This document shows positions 26,228 through 38,004 of a DNA stretch of 64,000 nt, in pieces. The stretch comes from Sinotaia quadrata (Eukaryota; Mollusca; Gastropoda; Architaenioglossa; Viviparidae), in contig CM054177.1 in the NCBI GenBank assembly GCA_028829895.1, forward strand, positions 33,319,064 through 33,383,063, read 5' to 3'. The notes beneath the pieces were generated by a model. It had not been told where the DNA came from. It searched no databases and saw only the letters and a program-made list of their open reading frames with translations. Position 1 is the first letter of the stretch, and the number at the start of each line of letters is the position of its first letter. The position numbers were made by a program, and so were the translations under genes.

Positions 26228-26518
26228 CTAGTAACGGTAAACTATGTTTTTAGTGTCGGTTATTATTAGAATAGTTATTAATAATAGATAAAGAGTAGTT
26301 AGTAAAAGAAACATTTACAAAAAGTACATTTTATTCATGATTGTCAGCCAAAGTGATTATCAAGTTCTTGAAAATGTTATCTCAATGGAAATTACTCCAA
26401 TATACGAACTCATGTAAATATGAAGTAAATAACCCAAGACTGGTGCCGAATTGTCTCCCGTGCTGTGCAGCACAGACAAATAATAACCGACACTAAATCC
26501 TATTTTACCGCGGTAACA
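26228..26518. repeat. Inverted-repeat element, possible MITE
   Basis: Arms 26231-26268 and 26480-26517 are inverted copies with an identical 18-bp core (tttagtgtcggttattat at 26249; its complement at 26480) and further matches towards gtaac...ggtaaa. Separated by about 210 bp. No target duplication was resolved, so its exact ends are uncertain. Confidence 0.55.
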
Positions 26519-26529
26519 ATTTAGGGTGT

Positions 26530-27540
26530 TGATGGATATAGACTTTGAGCATAATACAACATAGAAATAACGAAATTAAACACTTAAATGTAAGACTTAA
26601 GGGTTATGCCGTTTTTATATATCAGTATTATTTGACTGAAAAATGTTCATATTCAGTTCAGTAGACGTTATCAATAATAATTATAAGAGATTTTCAATAC
26701 AAAAAACTCACCATCCTCATGGGCAGCAAAAGACTTCCGGTCAAGATATGACTTATATAATAGGCTATTTTCTTGTATCTTTACCGAAACCGGTCATAAT
26801 TCAGAAAACACTATTTCATACCACACGATCTTGATTGTGCGAAAATTTCAAAATGTTTAGAGTAAATAGTATATTGCCTTTATAAGCTTAACATTTATTT
26901 TTTTAATACTATTTTAAGTTAATTAAATTAGACTACTCTCTGAAAATGTATAAACAGAATACTTCCGTAAATGAAATCAGAGTAAGGCCAGCCCCCAGTC
27001 CACCAGCACCCTGTGCAAGATTTTTTGTTGCGCCCCAAGACTTTACTAAAATGTTTTTAAAATATATTTTAAAAAATAATTTGGGTAGAATCAAATTTTA
27101 CTACCCTGTTCAGCGTGTAAAACTCAGAATCACAAATTATATCATACAGTTAAAATTAAGAATGAAACAATACAAACATCTAATCAGTAAAAATTTTGAT
27201 TGATATTTAATAAGTGAAGACTTTTTAGTAAATTTATACTTTTAAAAAGCATTAATTTTAAGTTTTTAAGAATGTAATGGTACAATTTATTAGAACACGT
27301 ATTTTCACACTGACTTTAAAAAATAAAGCAGTCAATGTAAAATGAATAAATTAAAAAATATAATAATTTAAAATTCAAAATAAAGGATTCAGTTGAGAAA
27401 GTGGTCAGCCAGGAGACATTTGGGAGCACATTATTGGATGCAATATAGAAAGAGCCACCCCATATATTTTTTATCTATTAAAAGTGGATTAGCGCTTATA
27501 AAGTAACATTTTTTAGGGGTGTGGCATCTCTGGAAGTGTT
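26530..27540. other. AT-rich DNA without recognised features
   Basis: Short open frames only (26643-26834, 26946-27203), with no domain seen. Confidence 0.5.
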
Positions 27541-27735
27541 GCAAAACAGAAAGTCTAGATGAGTAAATGATGAACAAGTATGCTGCAAAACAGAAGGTCT
27601 AGATGAGTAAATGAACAAGTACGCTGCAAAACAGAAAGTCTAGATGAGTAAATGATGAACAAATACGCTGAGGATATAAGGGCCAAATATTTGAGTGGGG
27701 ATCTAAATGTGCAGCAGAACAGAAAATCCAAATGC
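27541..27735. repeat. Short minisatellite, about 46-bp unit, three to four copies
   Basis: Unit: gcaaaacagaaagtctagat and gagtaaatgatgaacaag, ending in acgctg. The last copy is partial. Confidence 0.8.
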
Positions 27736-28685
27736 ATCAGTAAGGGGCCATATGCATAATTTCTGGTTAAAAGTTTAATTTGAGACTAACTAGCCAATCC
27801 TCTTCTGAGTCAGCATTAAAGTTGTAATATATTGTTTATTTCTTAATTTATTTTTCTGTATTAAATTTGAATCCTCCCGTATCTCTAGCAAATCTTTTCA
27901 TGTAATTAATATGATAAACTGTACTTTGTTAACAATTCATTTCTTCATCTAGAAGTTAGGTTTGGACATTTCACACAATCGTTTCAGATTCTGTTTTAAT
28001 TTGGACCTTACAAAGACAAATAAATGGTCAAACATGATGAAAAATGGAATGGCAGTAAAGTGTTCAAATGCAAAACACATCATCCAAATTATTTTGAATG
28101 TTAGGTTTCCCTTTAGAAGTTCCAAATGATTAAGTGAAGAATATGATTCATTGCAACGAGACCATTTTATTATGAACTGTGTCCGGTTTTGCCAAAGATG
28201 GTACGTTTACAAGAAGAGCTCAGACCAGTCAGGGTTCCTATTCTGAATTATGATCTCTCTGACTAACGATACACTGGGTGCAAGTCCTGTCACGCGGCTA
28301 AGTTTGACACGTCTTTTCAAAGAGCGCTCTTCACGTGCAACACGACCTCGAGCAGAGGTCGAAACAATGACAATGCGTCACTGAGCTCTGCCAGACAGCT
28401 AACTAGGTGTAAATTTTTTACTATAAAAATAAAATTAAATGTTTAAGGACTCGTGAACAGAAAAATACAGCGACCTGATGCTCATATTTTGTGTGGTAAA
28501 TGTATCATTAACAAAGTTTTAGTCCATGAAAAATAGTACGCAATAAATGTACGCGATATTTCACACAGAATTTTTTTTTTAATGATTCCCTTGCACAACG
28601 TACATTTCGGCAGTTATATATTCTGAAGTTATATATTGCAAAGCATGCAACCAACAAGCAAATAATAATGTACTCGTAGTTTGAC
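27736..28685. other. Intergenic DNA, GC-richer at 28140-28410
   Basis: 28140-28410 has higher complexity and several CpGs (cacgacctcgagcagaggtc is partly palindromic). No open frame or element could be assigned. Confidence 0.5.
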
Positions 28686-28700
28686 TCTCTCTCTCTCTCT

Positions 28701-28785
<85 letters not shown>
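28686..28785. repeat. (CT)n microsatellite
   Basis: Almost pure CT dinucleotides over about 100 bp, with ccctccct interruptions near the left end. It runs directly into the LINE fragment. Confidence 0.97.
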
Positions 28786-28787
<2 letters not shown>

Positions 28788-29127
28788 TGGTTGCATCTGT
28801 GTTTTATATGCCTTTGAGTCATGGACCCTCACAGGACCTTTCGAAAGGAGGATACAAGCTACTGAAATGAGATGCTTTCAAAAGTTGCTTGGCATTTCGC
28901 ATAGAGATCATGTCACGAATGAGGAAATGGGAAAAAAAATTAGACAAGCATTTGGGCCCTATGAAGAGCTATTGACCATTGTGAAAAAACGCAAAATGAA
29001 ATGGTATGGGCATGTCACACGATCAACAGAGCTTGCCAAGACAATCATGCAAGGTACTGTGCAAGGAGGGCGAAGGAGAGGAAGACAGAGGAAAAGATGG
29101 GAGGATAACATCTCAGAGACACATAAA
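28786..29127 (+). mobile_element. Non-LTR retrotransposon (LINE) fragment, C-terminal end of reverse-transcriptase ORF
   Basis: The open frame that enters from the (CT)n tract encodes SWTLTGPFERRIQATEMRCF, KLLGISHRDHVTNEEMGKKI, KMKWYGHVTRSTELAKTI, and GGRRRGRQRKRWEDNI. This is the typical region C-terminal to the polymerase domain of endonuclease/reverse-transcriptase LINE ORFs, known from many animal genomes and abundant in cephalopods. The polymerase and endonuclease domains are absent. The 5' side is replaced by the microsatellite, and the 3' side runs into a tandem repeat with a stop soon after. It is a dead fragment that still has an intact frame over about 105 codons, so it is not old. 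Confidence 0.85.
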
Positions 29128-29360
29128 TGACACAGAGACAAGGACTCCGAGAGCAACACAGATAGAAAATGACACAGACAGGGACTCCGAGAGCAACATA
29201 GACAGAAGAGAGAGACACACAAATGACACAGACTGAGACTCCGAGAGCAACACAGAGAGACACACAAAAGACACAGAGAGACTCCGAGAGCAACACAGAG
29301 AGACACACAAAAGACACAGAGACAGACTCCGAGAGCAACACAGACAGAAGAGAAGCAAAG
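29128..29360. repeat. Minisatellite 'gactccgagagcaacacaga'
   Basis: Six to seven copies of gactccgagagcaacacaga, separated by purine-rich gacacac/aaaagacacagag spacers (about 32-65 bp per unit). It starts directly at the end of the LINE fragment. Open frames on both strands are repeat by-products. Confidence 0.88.
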
Positions 29361-29384
29361 GAACATCCATGTAGACAGAAAAGG

Positions 29385-29555
29385 ATTACTCTGCGTCACG
29401 GACCCCTTTGAGAATCTGGTGAAATCTATGGGTACCCTCCCTAGAAGAACTCACATAAGCAAAATATAAAAATATAGTGAATATGTTACTTTCACGGACC
29501 CCTTGAAGCCCATTCATGGACCCCAGTTATGAACCCCAGGTCTAGGTCTTAGGGC
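29385..29555 (-). mobile_element. hAT-type DNA transposon remnant
   Basis: On the minus strand the block begins ctagacctggggttcataac and continues tggggtccatgaatggg, ggggtccgtgaaagt, then ccagattctcaaaggggtcc. This layout is typical of short non-autonomous hAT elements (Charlie-like) in animals. Exact ends and target duplication were not resolved. Confidence 0.5.
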
Positions 29556-29624
29556 CTATAGTTAAGGTGGATAGTTTAGGTTAGGTTGTAAATGGACTTG
29601 AGTTTTAGTTGAAGCATAGTTTTG

Positions 29625-29740
29625 CAGCAAAATAAAAATACAGTGTAGAGGTTAGAAGTATAGTTTTGGAGTAAAATAAAAATACAGTGTAGAGGTTAGA
29701 AGTATAGTTTTGGAGTAAAATAAAACTACAGTGTAGAAGT
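29625..29740. repeat. Short minisatellite, 43-bp unit, about 2.7 copies
   Basis: Unit: agtatagttttggagtaaaa and taaaaatacagtgtagagg. Confidence 0.85.
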
Positions 29741-29834
29741 TGACTTTCTTTTTACAACTTCGACTGGTATGTTTGCGTATGAATTTGCATCAGATGCGTT
29801 TTAACTGCCTTTCTTTCACTATTACGATATAACT

Positions 29835-30345
29835 CTGGTACAGGATTGCCAATGGTAGGATTTTTAACTACATTTCTTTTATATTAGCCGAGATGTGTGT
29901 CTGGTACAGGATTGCCAATGGTAGGATTTTTAACTACATTTCTTTTATAGCCTTAGCCAAGATGTGTGTCTGGTACAGGATTGCCAATGGTAGGATTTTT
30001 AGCAACATTTCTTTTATAGCCTTAGCCAAGATGTGTGTCTGGTACAGGATTGCCAATGGTAGGATTTTTAACTACATTTCTTTTATATTAGCCAAGATGT
30101 GTGTCTGGTACAGGATTGCCAATGGTAGGATTTTTAACTACATTTCTTTTATAGCCTTAGCCAAGATGTGTGTCTGGTACAGGATTGCCAATGGTAGGAT
30201 TTTTAGCTACATTTCTTTTATAGCCTTAGCCAAGATGTGTGTCTGGTACAGGATTGCCAATGGTAGGATTTTTAACTACATTTCTTTTATAGCCGTAGCC
30301 AAGATGTATCTCTGGTTTAGGGTTGTCAGCGTTAGGATACAAGTG
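29835..30345. repeat. Minisatellite, 69/66-bp units, seven copies, frame-preserving
   Basis: Unit: gatgtgtgtctggtacagga, ttgccaatggtaggattttt, aactacatttcttttat and agccttagccaa. Two units lack three bases (ttttatattagcc). Because all lengths are multiples of three, a 162-codon frame (29893-30381) stays open, repeating CVWYRIANGRIFNYISFI. No sign of a real gene around it. Confidence 0.92.
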
Positions 30346-30362
30346 TACTTAAACACTCCATG

Positions 30363-30650
30363 TCTGGTCAATAAGCAGTGAAGCTTTACAAGTGTACATT
30401 GCAACAGTTTGGTGAATAAGCAATCCAGTGTATTAATAAATATACATTATTTCTGTCTAGTTAATAACTCAATAAAACAATACAAATGTACATTGTGCCC
30501 TGTTCTTTCAGCCAGGTTAATTAGCAATCAAGTTAAATGTACATTCTGACAGTCTGGTCAATAAGCAATCAATCTATACAAATGTGCATTATTTCAATGT
30601 GGTCAATAAGCAATCAAGTTTTACAAATGTACATTTCATCTTGATCAATA
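30363..30650. repeat. Displaced copy of the 47-bp-type minisatellite
   Basis: Matches 24895-25182 over 288 bp at a constant offset of 5468 bp. One difference was seen (c at 25080, g at 30548). Same orientation. It abuts the end of the 69-bp minisatellite. Confidence 0.93.
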
Positions 30651-32285
30651 ATTTCTAATAGTAGTAATAATACTGAAGTCCAAGAAACTGAAGAAAGATA
30701 TGTCAATTGAAAAACTGAATATTTACTGTTTCCATTTAACAAAACTGTTTGAATAGTGATAATAATAGTTAACATGTTCATAATGTATAACTGAAAGTTA
30801 CAGGGCAGTATTATAAACAGTTAATACAGCTTATATAGCTACAAAATGAGCATGGATTAGGAAAGTTGTTAAAAAATAATAGAACATACTATCACTGAAA
30901 TAAGACAACTACCTTATATTCAGTTATTCAGTAAATACAGTAGTTAAATACACTAATAAAAAATAAAAAAAAAATAATAAGATTTTTGCATTGTATTAAG
31001 CAAATAAAGTAGCACTAAAGTGACAAACCCATTATGTTTTCAGCTTGTGTTGTATACAACACTTTAGAATCTCACTCACTGATCCACTATTAAAAATCAG
31101 TAATGTTGTGAATACATATGAAATATTTTCTTAATAATAGAACTGACACTGATTGGATTATAAGACTATTAATAATATGTAATGTTGCAAATACATATGA
31201 AATATTTTCTTAATAGTAGAACTGACACATATTGGATTATGAGACTATTATTAGGCTAGTGACTTTAATGAGGGATGAGGTACAGATATAATGTATTTTA
31301 ATGTAAAGGATATCCAGCAATATACAAATAAGTAATAATTTAATTTGGAATATATTTCAGTGTTCCATACTGTCAGTTCTAAGATATGAATTGATTATAA
31401 GAAATTGGTAATAATAGAATATTACAAAATTTCACACTAAACAACAAAATTCACTAGCAAAAATGCCAAGTTCAGCATTTCAAATCTTACATATGCACAT
31501 TGGATAAACTAAAAGATACATGAGAGCTAATAATAATATATGCCTACATGAGAAATTAAAACAATAATTATCATTTTAAAGTGGCTGTATCTCCACTGGT
31601 CACAAAGAAACTTTTTAAATCTTATATTTTTTTAATTTGTTCTATGGATCACTAGGCTATAATTGATTTATACATTTATGAAAGCTAAACGTTTTCTTTA
31701 AATTAGCTGCAAAAACTAGTACTGTATTAATATAACTTATGTATATACATATATATTTATTTCAAATTAATTTAGAGTAAGGGTGTGCAGCAAGTATTAT
31801 TTCATCCAAAAGTAAAAAGAAAACTTTCAATTCAGTTCATGTTTAGGATGATTGGAAACACAACTGTGTGCAAAGATGCAATGAATATTTCTTTACTTCT
31901 TCAAATCCATTACAACTATGAACAATAACCGTATTAGTCTCAAGACTGTGTATTTACAGTAGCTGATGCAATAGAGTAACTTATGTGGAAACTATAGTTA
32001 GATTTAATTTCACTAAAAGAAATGACAATGTGTGCTATTTTTTGCAGTCCATAACGTTATACAAAAATATGTGGTAGTATTTAGGGTAATATTTATATTG
32101 GTAGTTTAAAAGTGAAATAGAAAAGATATAGAGCATTGTGGAATTAAAAGAAAATTGATTTATTTTATAGAAAAATAAAATACTTCTCCTTATGGGTTTT
32201 GACTCGCACAAAAATGAAAGAAAAATAAAATACTCCTTTCTATCTTTTTTCTCTTAGCCAAATTATTTGACTATCAACATTTAGC
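30651..32285. other. AT-rich intergenic DNA
   Basis: One tandem pair at about 31100-31250 (gtaatgttgyraatacatatg, aaatattttcttaat, gaactgacac; about 75 bp). Nothing else recognised. Confidence 0.55.
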
Positions 32286-32780
32286 ACTGTCATATAGGTG
32301 CTACGAACTTTCTTGTGTCAGTTTTGCACGAATAGTAATTAAAAGTTTTCATTCGAATTGCACTGCCCCTTTTGTCACGTGGAGAGGCTAATTTCACCTC
32401 ACCTCTGTCGTAGAGGAGATAATGGGCTTTCTTTTGTCAACTCAAAGAGACACTCCCTATTGTTCGTATCTTAACGGTTTATAGTGGGTTTTCCAAACAC
32501 CCCGGACCCCTGTCGTCTTCCTAACAGCCAGGCGGCTTATATCAAAAGTTAATCCTTCCTCCTCGCCTACACTCGTACACGTGAGAACAACAGTACCTAT
32601 CTTTACTACTGACTGGCGATTGTTGTGCAAACATTTTTTTCTTCTTAGCAGTGTTAGTGAATGGCTACGCATTCTTTCGTACTTCCATCAAATCAACACT
32701 GCACACATTTATGTACACAAAGGTGTGTACGGTAGACCCAACAGCTCCATACACAATTGTCGTGTTTAAAAACAAGGGGG
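32286..32780. other. GC-richer block, unclassified
   Basis: Higher complexity than its flanks, with short open frames on both strands (32457-32672 minus, 32581-32769 plus) and no recognised domain. Possibly a fragment of a mobile element. Confidence 0.35.
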
Positions 32781-33132
32781 TCATTATACGTAATATCGAA
32801 GGAGAGAAGTTATATGACATATATCTAGATGCAAAGTGTTACTCGATGCTATTTTTACTGCAATATTTAAGTCATTAAAACACAAAATTTAGCAGAAACA
32901 AAATCTAAATAAGGAATAAAAGATATATAAATAAAACAGTTTTAGAATATATTTATATTCGTTTTTTTATTTACAGCTAATCCTAACCCTAAATTTCTCT
33001 TTAAAAAAAAGCACCAAAACTATCTCTAAAATTCCCTAACCATATTTTTTCTCTAACCTAAAACAAGAGAGTTGTGTATTGAGTCGCTTCTAATCAACGG
33101 TGAGCAATGAGCGGGAAAATATCAGGAAAAAA
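32781..33132. other. AT-rich DNA, no feature recognised
   Basis: Contains a run of taaccctaaat/cctaacc motifs at about 32980-33060, too short and irregular to call telomeric. Confidence 0.5.
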
Positions 33133-33481
33133 GTAACTGAAAAAAAGTCACAGGAAAAAAGTCATAGGAAATAAAATCACAAGAAAAAAGTTACAGGAAA
33201 TAAATTCACAATATAAAGTCAAAAGTGTCAGAGTGTATATGTTATAATACTTATTAACAGTAAGTGAAGCAGAAAAAGGCAAGGAGGTTAACTGCTCGCT
33301 CAAAATGTGCGTGATTCTAGTGTATTTTATATACCGTATAAAAGCTTTGTAATACATACATTTAGTTAATTAATTTTCAGTGTAAGTCGGTATGCTTGCT
33401 TATTATTGAGTGAATAACAGTAAATGGAAGTAAGCGACGGCTCATTAGGATCCTCGTTCGATTCTCGCTCGTTGAGGGTAA

Positions 33482-33483
<2 letters not shown>
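33133..33483 (+). mobile_element. Dispersed element ending in (TG)n, plus-strand copy
   Basis: Pairs with the minus strand of 36455-36960. Matching blocks are gaggttaactgctcgct, atgtgcgtg, gtgtattttatatacc, tgtaagtcggtat, gaataacagtaaatggaagt, and gttcgattctcgc, followed directly by (TG)n in both copies. The gttcgattc motif resembles a pol III B box, and ggctcattagg an A box. They are only a few bases apart, so a normal tRNA-derived promoter is not supported. Confidence 0.6.
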
Positions 33484-33567
<84 letters not shown>

Positions 33568-33580
33568 GTGTGTGTGTGTG
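33484..33580. repeat. (TG)n microsatellite
   Basis: Nearly pure TG with a few cg/tgcg interruptions; tail of the dispersed element before it. Confidence 0.96.
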
Positions 33581-33913
33581 ACTTGTATATCGTAACATTG
33601 TAACATATTATAATTCACGCATTTAATTATGTTACCTGTCCAATTTTTATTTAAAGACCCTGCTTAGGAATTTTACAGAACTTTAATTTAATTAGATAAA
33701 TTAATTTCTCCTCTTTCCTTAAACAGACTGGTTGCTCAAATTATCTTTCGTCTCATATGAAAATGCGCCTTTGTAGTACAGACAAACAGATTCACGAACA
33801 GACAACTTGTGTACAATAGCCGGCTTGGAAACCGTTAACACTCTCTTAAATCTTTATGCATTCAAAATGTTACATTTAGCTCAGTCGATCCCCCATCCAA
33901 ACCATAATTAGGT

Positions 33914-33934
33914 CTATATATATATATATATTAT

Positions 33935-34010
<76 letters not shown>
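33914..34010. repeat. (TA)n-(TG)n compound microsatellite
   Basis: A short TA run (33916-33930) and then pure TG to about 34009. Preceded by a weak likeness to the dispersed element (tttagctcagtcgatcc at 33877). Confidence 0.93.
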
Positions 34011-34012
<2 letters not shown>

Positions 34013-36307
34013 TACTTGCGATGTTTCAGGTCTGCGGTAAATTTATAAAGCAAGTTTGGCTCTGAAGACTGTAAAAGTTACTGGAGTCCTTTCAAGTCTT
34101 CTATAAATGTTTCAAACTTGTTCTACCAAAATTGATCAGAGGCTCCCACTTTATACAGTTTATCAGCTATTAATTATTCACTGTGTTAAATTTGTAACCA
34201 GAAAACATGTTAGTTTGCCTTCACTCGTGCTATAATCCAGCTAATCAAACGTAGGCATGACATTTTAAGGAGTGTGGCATCTTGGAAGAGCAAAGAACAC
34301 TTACTTCGCGATCAATCTATTCACCGCACTCCCTGCAAAGGACTATGTGCTCTGTGTACATAGAAGCCTACATAACTTTTTCTTGTTTTCAGTGTTTCAA
34401 GCCGTAAGTAAGAAGGAAATACGCAATGTAATAACCAAACTGAAACTGAAACAAATAAGCAAACTGAAACTTACTTAAAATCATGTGTGAAATATTGAAA
34501 CTCGATTTGACAGTTATTTCAAAACTTTAATTAAACTAGTTTATTTGATTTTAGGAAAAATATTAAAAGTTTAAACTAGTTTCATATATCATCAAATAAT
34601 AAGAAAGCTTCAATTAATAAACATTTCTATATGTGCCTTTGTACTTAGTAAGAAGTGGCAGGAGAATGACCTGCTGTTTATTAGTCATATGCTTGAATCA
34701 TGAATCTATTTTTATTAATGCTATCATCCTTTTAGTTCATTCATATGTAATGCTTGTCTGTAAATGAGGTCGTGTGGTTTGCGTGGAATGTGTACACTTT
34801 AATAAAACAAACAGAAAGAGAGAAAGGAAAGAGAGTGAAATAGAGTAGTAATTTACTAGATTATATTGTAATAATTCAGTGAATACACAAATGCGTTCAT
34901 TTTTAAAGACACAAATGTCATATTATCTTGCTAATCAGTATTGGCATACAGCTTATTTGTCGCCAAACATTTTTATCTATCTCTCTATTGATTTGATGTT
35001 AAATTGCTCGTAACATTGAGTAAGCAGATGCATTTCGATACGTGAAGAAAAAAATTTAAAAAATGTGTAGTTTGTTTGTTTCCATTCTATTGGTTATTTT
35101 TTCTTTTTTTTAAGGAAGATTAAATCAGCAAACATTTTTTTGTTTATAAAGTGAGTATGGAATTTCGTCTTTGTATTTAATAAAAAATGGCAAGAGAATG
35201 ACCTTACAATAACTTTAGTATAATATTTTAACTTTATGCGCCCAATTATGAACAAAACTACATTGTCTTCTTCTGCTTTGGTTTACGGAGTGACCAATAA
35301 TATTTTAAAGATATCAAACGTAATACTAATTTACACCATCTCTGTTTTAGAAAAATAAATATGGAAATACAGAATCTGAATACAGTGAAACACGACTAAA
35401 AAGAATAGAGTAAGCGATATCTTTTATTCAAATAAAAGTGATCATTCCTTAGAGAAACCTCTTAAAGGGTTCTAAAAGGAAATAAGCATTATTTAAACTT
35501 TTATTATGTTAATTAAGTAATTGATTTAATTAAAGAATATTAAGGCACTCTGACAGGTTAATTGTTTTCTTTTGTTGATTCTGATTCTGACAAATTGGAG
35601 CAATATTACAAATACCTCTTTGAACAAATAAACTGTTTCTGCGTGTGCTGAACCCGAATCTGAAGTTAGTTTTATTAAATTCCTCGTACTTTAAGAGATA
35701 TGCACATAATTAAAAAAATAAAATTTTCACAAAAAATTCATAATTCGAGAAATATGAAATATTATCGTTTCAAAATAAGCCACGCGTATTTCTGCACCAT
35801 CCTGCAAAGGCTGTCAAAATTTCAGCGACTTTAGTAGAAAACGCGATTTGGCGCCAAAATTTCATTGTCTCGAAAAATCGACTTTACTTACTAATGCAAG
35901 GCACTAGACTATTGAGAGAAGTGTTGACATTTTGACAAAAGGTGAATTTCTACAAAACTAATTGTCAGAAAAGGACTAAAATTGGTAGGCATGAAGCAAA
36001 ATCATTTGTGACTCCGAATATAAAATAAAAAGTCGGATATTCGAAAAGACTCTAGAGAAAAACACGTTCATGCACCCCCTACTAAAAAAAATTGAGTTTT
36101 CTTGATTTTTCGAAGCGTTCGACTTTTTATCTGACGAACGCTTTACTCTACATGCATTGAATTCAGGTAACTAATGCACAACCACGGGTCCTATGACCTC
36201 TAATTATTGAGTATTTTTAGAGTAATCCATGTCGGAAATAATTAGGTTCAAACTGCTTAAATGCAGATGGAAGGTGTTTACTTACATACAAGTCTTCAAA
36301 AGTATAG
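34011..36307. other. AT-rich intergenic DNA
   Basis: No gene recognised. 35740-36160 is slightly more complex (cgcgatttggcgccaaaat, tttttcgaagcgttcgac) and may be an old element. At 35381 tacagtgaaacacgact loosely resembles the transposon end at 39695. Confidence 0.5.
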
Positions 36308-36311
36308 CTAG

Positions 36312-36388
<77 letters not shown>

Positions 36389-36392
36389 CACA

Positions 36393-36452
<60 letters not shown>
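36308..36452. repeat. (CA)n microsatellite with central TATATATA
   Basis: About 145 bp of CA with a short tatatata and a few acat interruptions. Translates as Thr-His or Cys-Val runs; not coding. Confidence 0.97.
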
Positions 36453-36456
<4 letters not shown>

Positions 36457-36960
36457 TTTAATCCCAAGGGAAAATCGAACCGCGATCTAACTGAGCCGCC
36501 GCTTACTTCCTTTTACTGTTATTCAGTAAATAATGTACATATATATCGACTTACAAATAAAATTAATCCAAACAGAACTAAATATATGATTTAGAATGCA
36601 TTTATAGGGTATATAAAATACACGCTCGTGCACACCAAAGACAAAAGCGGACATACACGCATACATTATTAACGTTTTTACACCCGGAAGGGTATTTAAT
36701 AACCATGCACATCTTCAGCGAGCTGTTAACCTCCGTGACATTTCGTGCTTCGCTTACACTAAGTTACAGTTAATAAACAGTATAACACATACACAGTGAC
36801 TTACGACAAGAAGAACATCACGCCAACGTGAAAAACCAATAATCCCTAATCATACTCCCCCCAGGCATGCTTTTGCTTCACTTACAGTTAATAAACTGTA
36901 TAACACATACACACTGACTTACGACTTAATATTATACATATATTGTGACTTTATTTCCTA
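36453..36960 (-). mobile_element. Dispersed element ending in (CA)n/(TG)n, minus-strand copy
   Basis: Inverted relative to 33133-33483 (see there). Its minus strand reads gtaagcggcggctcagttag, atcgcggttcgatttt and then (TG)n. This copy is longer, with about 70 bp extra around 36620-36690. It grades into the duplicated 0.6-kb unit that follows. Confidence 0.6.
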
Positions 36961-37092
36961 AGACTTCATTCTGTGACTCATTTTCTTGTGACTTTCAATG
37001 CAATAACACACTGGCCCTAGTTTTTTTCCTCTGTATAAAACTATCCTGTGAAAACGTGAATATGTTTCAAAATGGCAAGTTATGGGGTTATG

Positions 37093-37217
<125 letters not shown>

Positions 37218-37308
37218 CGAACAAAAAGAAAGAGACAGAAAAGAAAGTAATAGAGACTCTAATCTTCCTTTGATCATCTAAGATATTGATGAACAATCAA
37301 CATAAGGT

Positions 37309-37358
37309 TTGATTGATTGAGTGTAGGGGGCGCTTGCGGCTTCCGCCGCTTTCGCGCA
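37309..37358 (+). mobile_element. 50-bp GC-rich insertion flanked by 10-bp target duplication
   Basis: The insert starts ttgattgattgagtgtaggg and ends ccgccgctttcgcgca. It is flanked on both sides by aacataaggt (37299-37308 and 37359-37368). The paralogous position in the second 0.6-kb unit (near 37881, cctaaggtagcaag) has a single copy and no insert, i.e. an empty site. The (ttga)n edge could be the 3' tail of a 5'-truncated LINE on the minus strand. Confidence 0.75.
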
Positions 37359-37703
37359 AACATAAGGTATCAAGTCTCGCTGGCGGTACTTTGTATAACT
37401 TTGATGTACAGTTAGGCATCGCAGGCTTACAATAAAAATGTTAGACCAGAGCAGAAGGTAAGCCTTCTGTTCACGCTTCGCAGTTTGAAGAACAGCACGC
37501 CAACGCGAAAAACCAATAATCCCTAATCATACTCCCCCAGGCATGCTTTTGCTTCACTTACAGTTAATAAACAGTATAACACATACACACTGACTTACGT
37601 CTTAATATTATACATTTATTTCCTGTGACTTTTTTCATTGTGACTTTATTTCCTAAGACTTCATTCTGTGAAAAAGTGAATATGTTTCAAATGGGCAAGT
37701 TAT

Positions 37704-37704
<1 letters not shown>

Positions 37705-37797
<93 letters not shown>
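37705..37797. repeat. (TG)n(GA)n compound microsatellite
   Basis: About 45 bp of TG followed by about 45 bp of GA inside the second 0.6-kb unit. Confidence 0.96.
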
Positions 37798-37798
<1 letters not shown>

Positions 37799-37952
37799 AA
37801 AAAGACAGAGACAGAAAAGAAATTAACAGAGAAGAGAGAATCTAATCTCTTTGATTATCTAAGTTTCTATGTCAACAATCACCTAAGGTAGCAAGTCTAG
37901 CTGGCGGTACTGTGTATAACTTTGATGTAGAGTTAGGCACACTCAGGCCTAC

Positions 37953-38004
37953 GCTCGCGAAAGCGGCGGAAGCCGGAAACGCCCCCTACACTCAATCAAT
38001 CAAT
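37953..38004 (-). mobile_element. Second insertion of the 50-bp GC-rich element, opposite strand
   Basis: Reverse complement of the insert at 37309-37358 with few changes (gctcgcgaaagcggcggaag, then cgccccctacactcaatc). Flanked by caggcctac (37944-37952) and cagtcctac (38005-38013), a 9-bp imperfect target duplication. The first unit lacks an insert at this position. Confidence 0.72.

Noticed and set aside
28508..28832. Arg-Glu-rich frames on the minus strand
   Set aside because: Translation of the (CT)n tract.
32980..33060. Telomere-like taaccctaa motifs
   Set aside because: Only a few irregular copies in AT-rich DNA; not a telomeric array.
33420..33475. tRNA gene with A- and B-box-like motifs
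   Set aside because: The boxes are only a few bases apart and no cloverleaf can be drawn; kept only as a feature of a dispersed element.
36217..36594. Open frames of Cys-Val or Thr-His runs (also near 33377-33598, 37080-37296, 37625-37891)
   Set aside because: Direct translation of (TG)n/(CA)n and (GA)n microsatellites; no flanking coding sequence.
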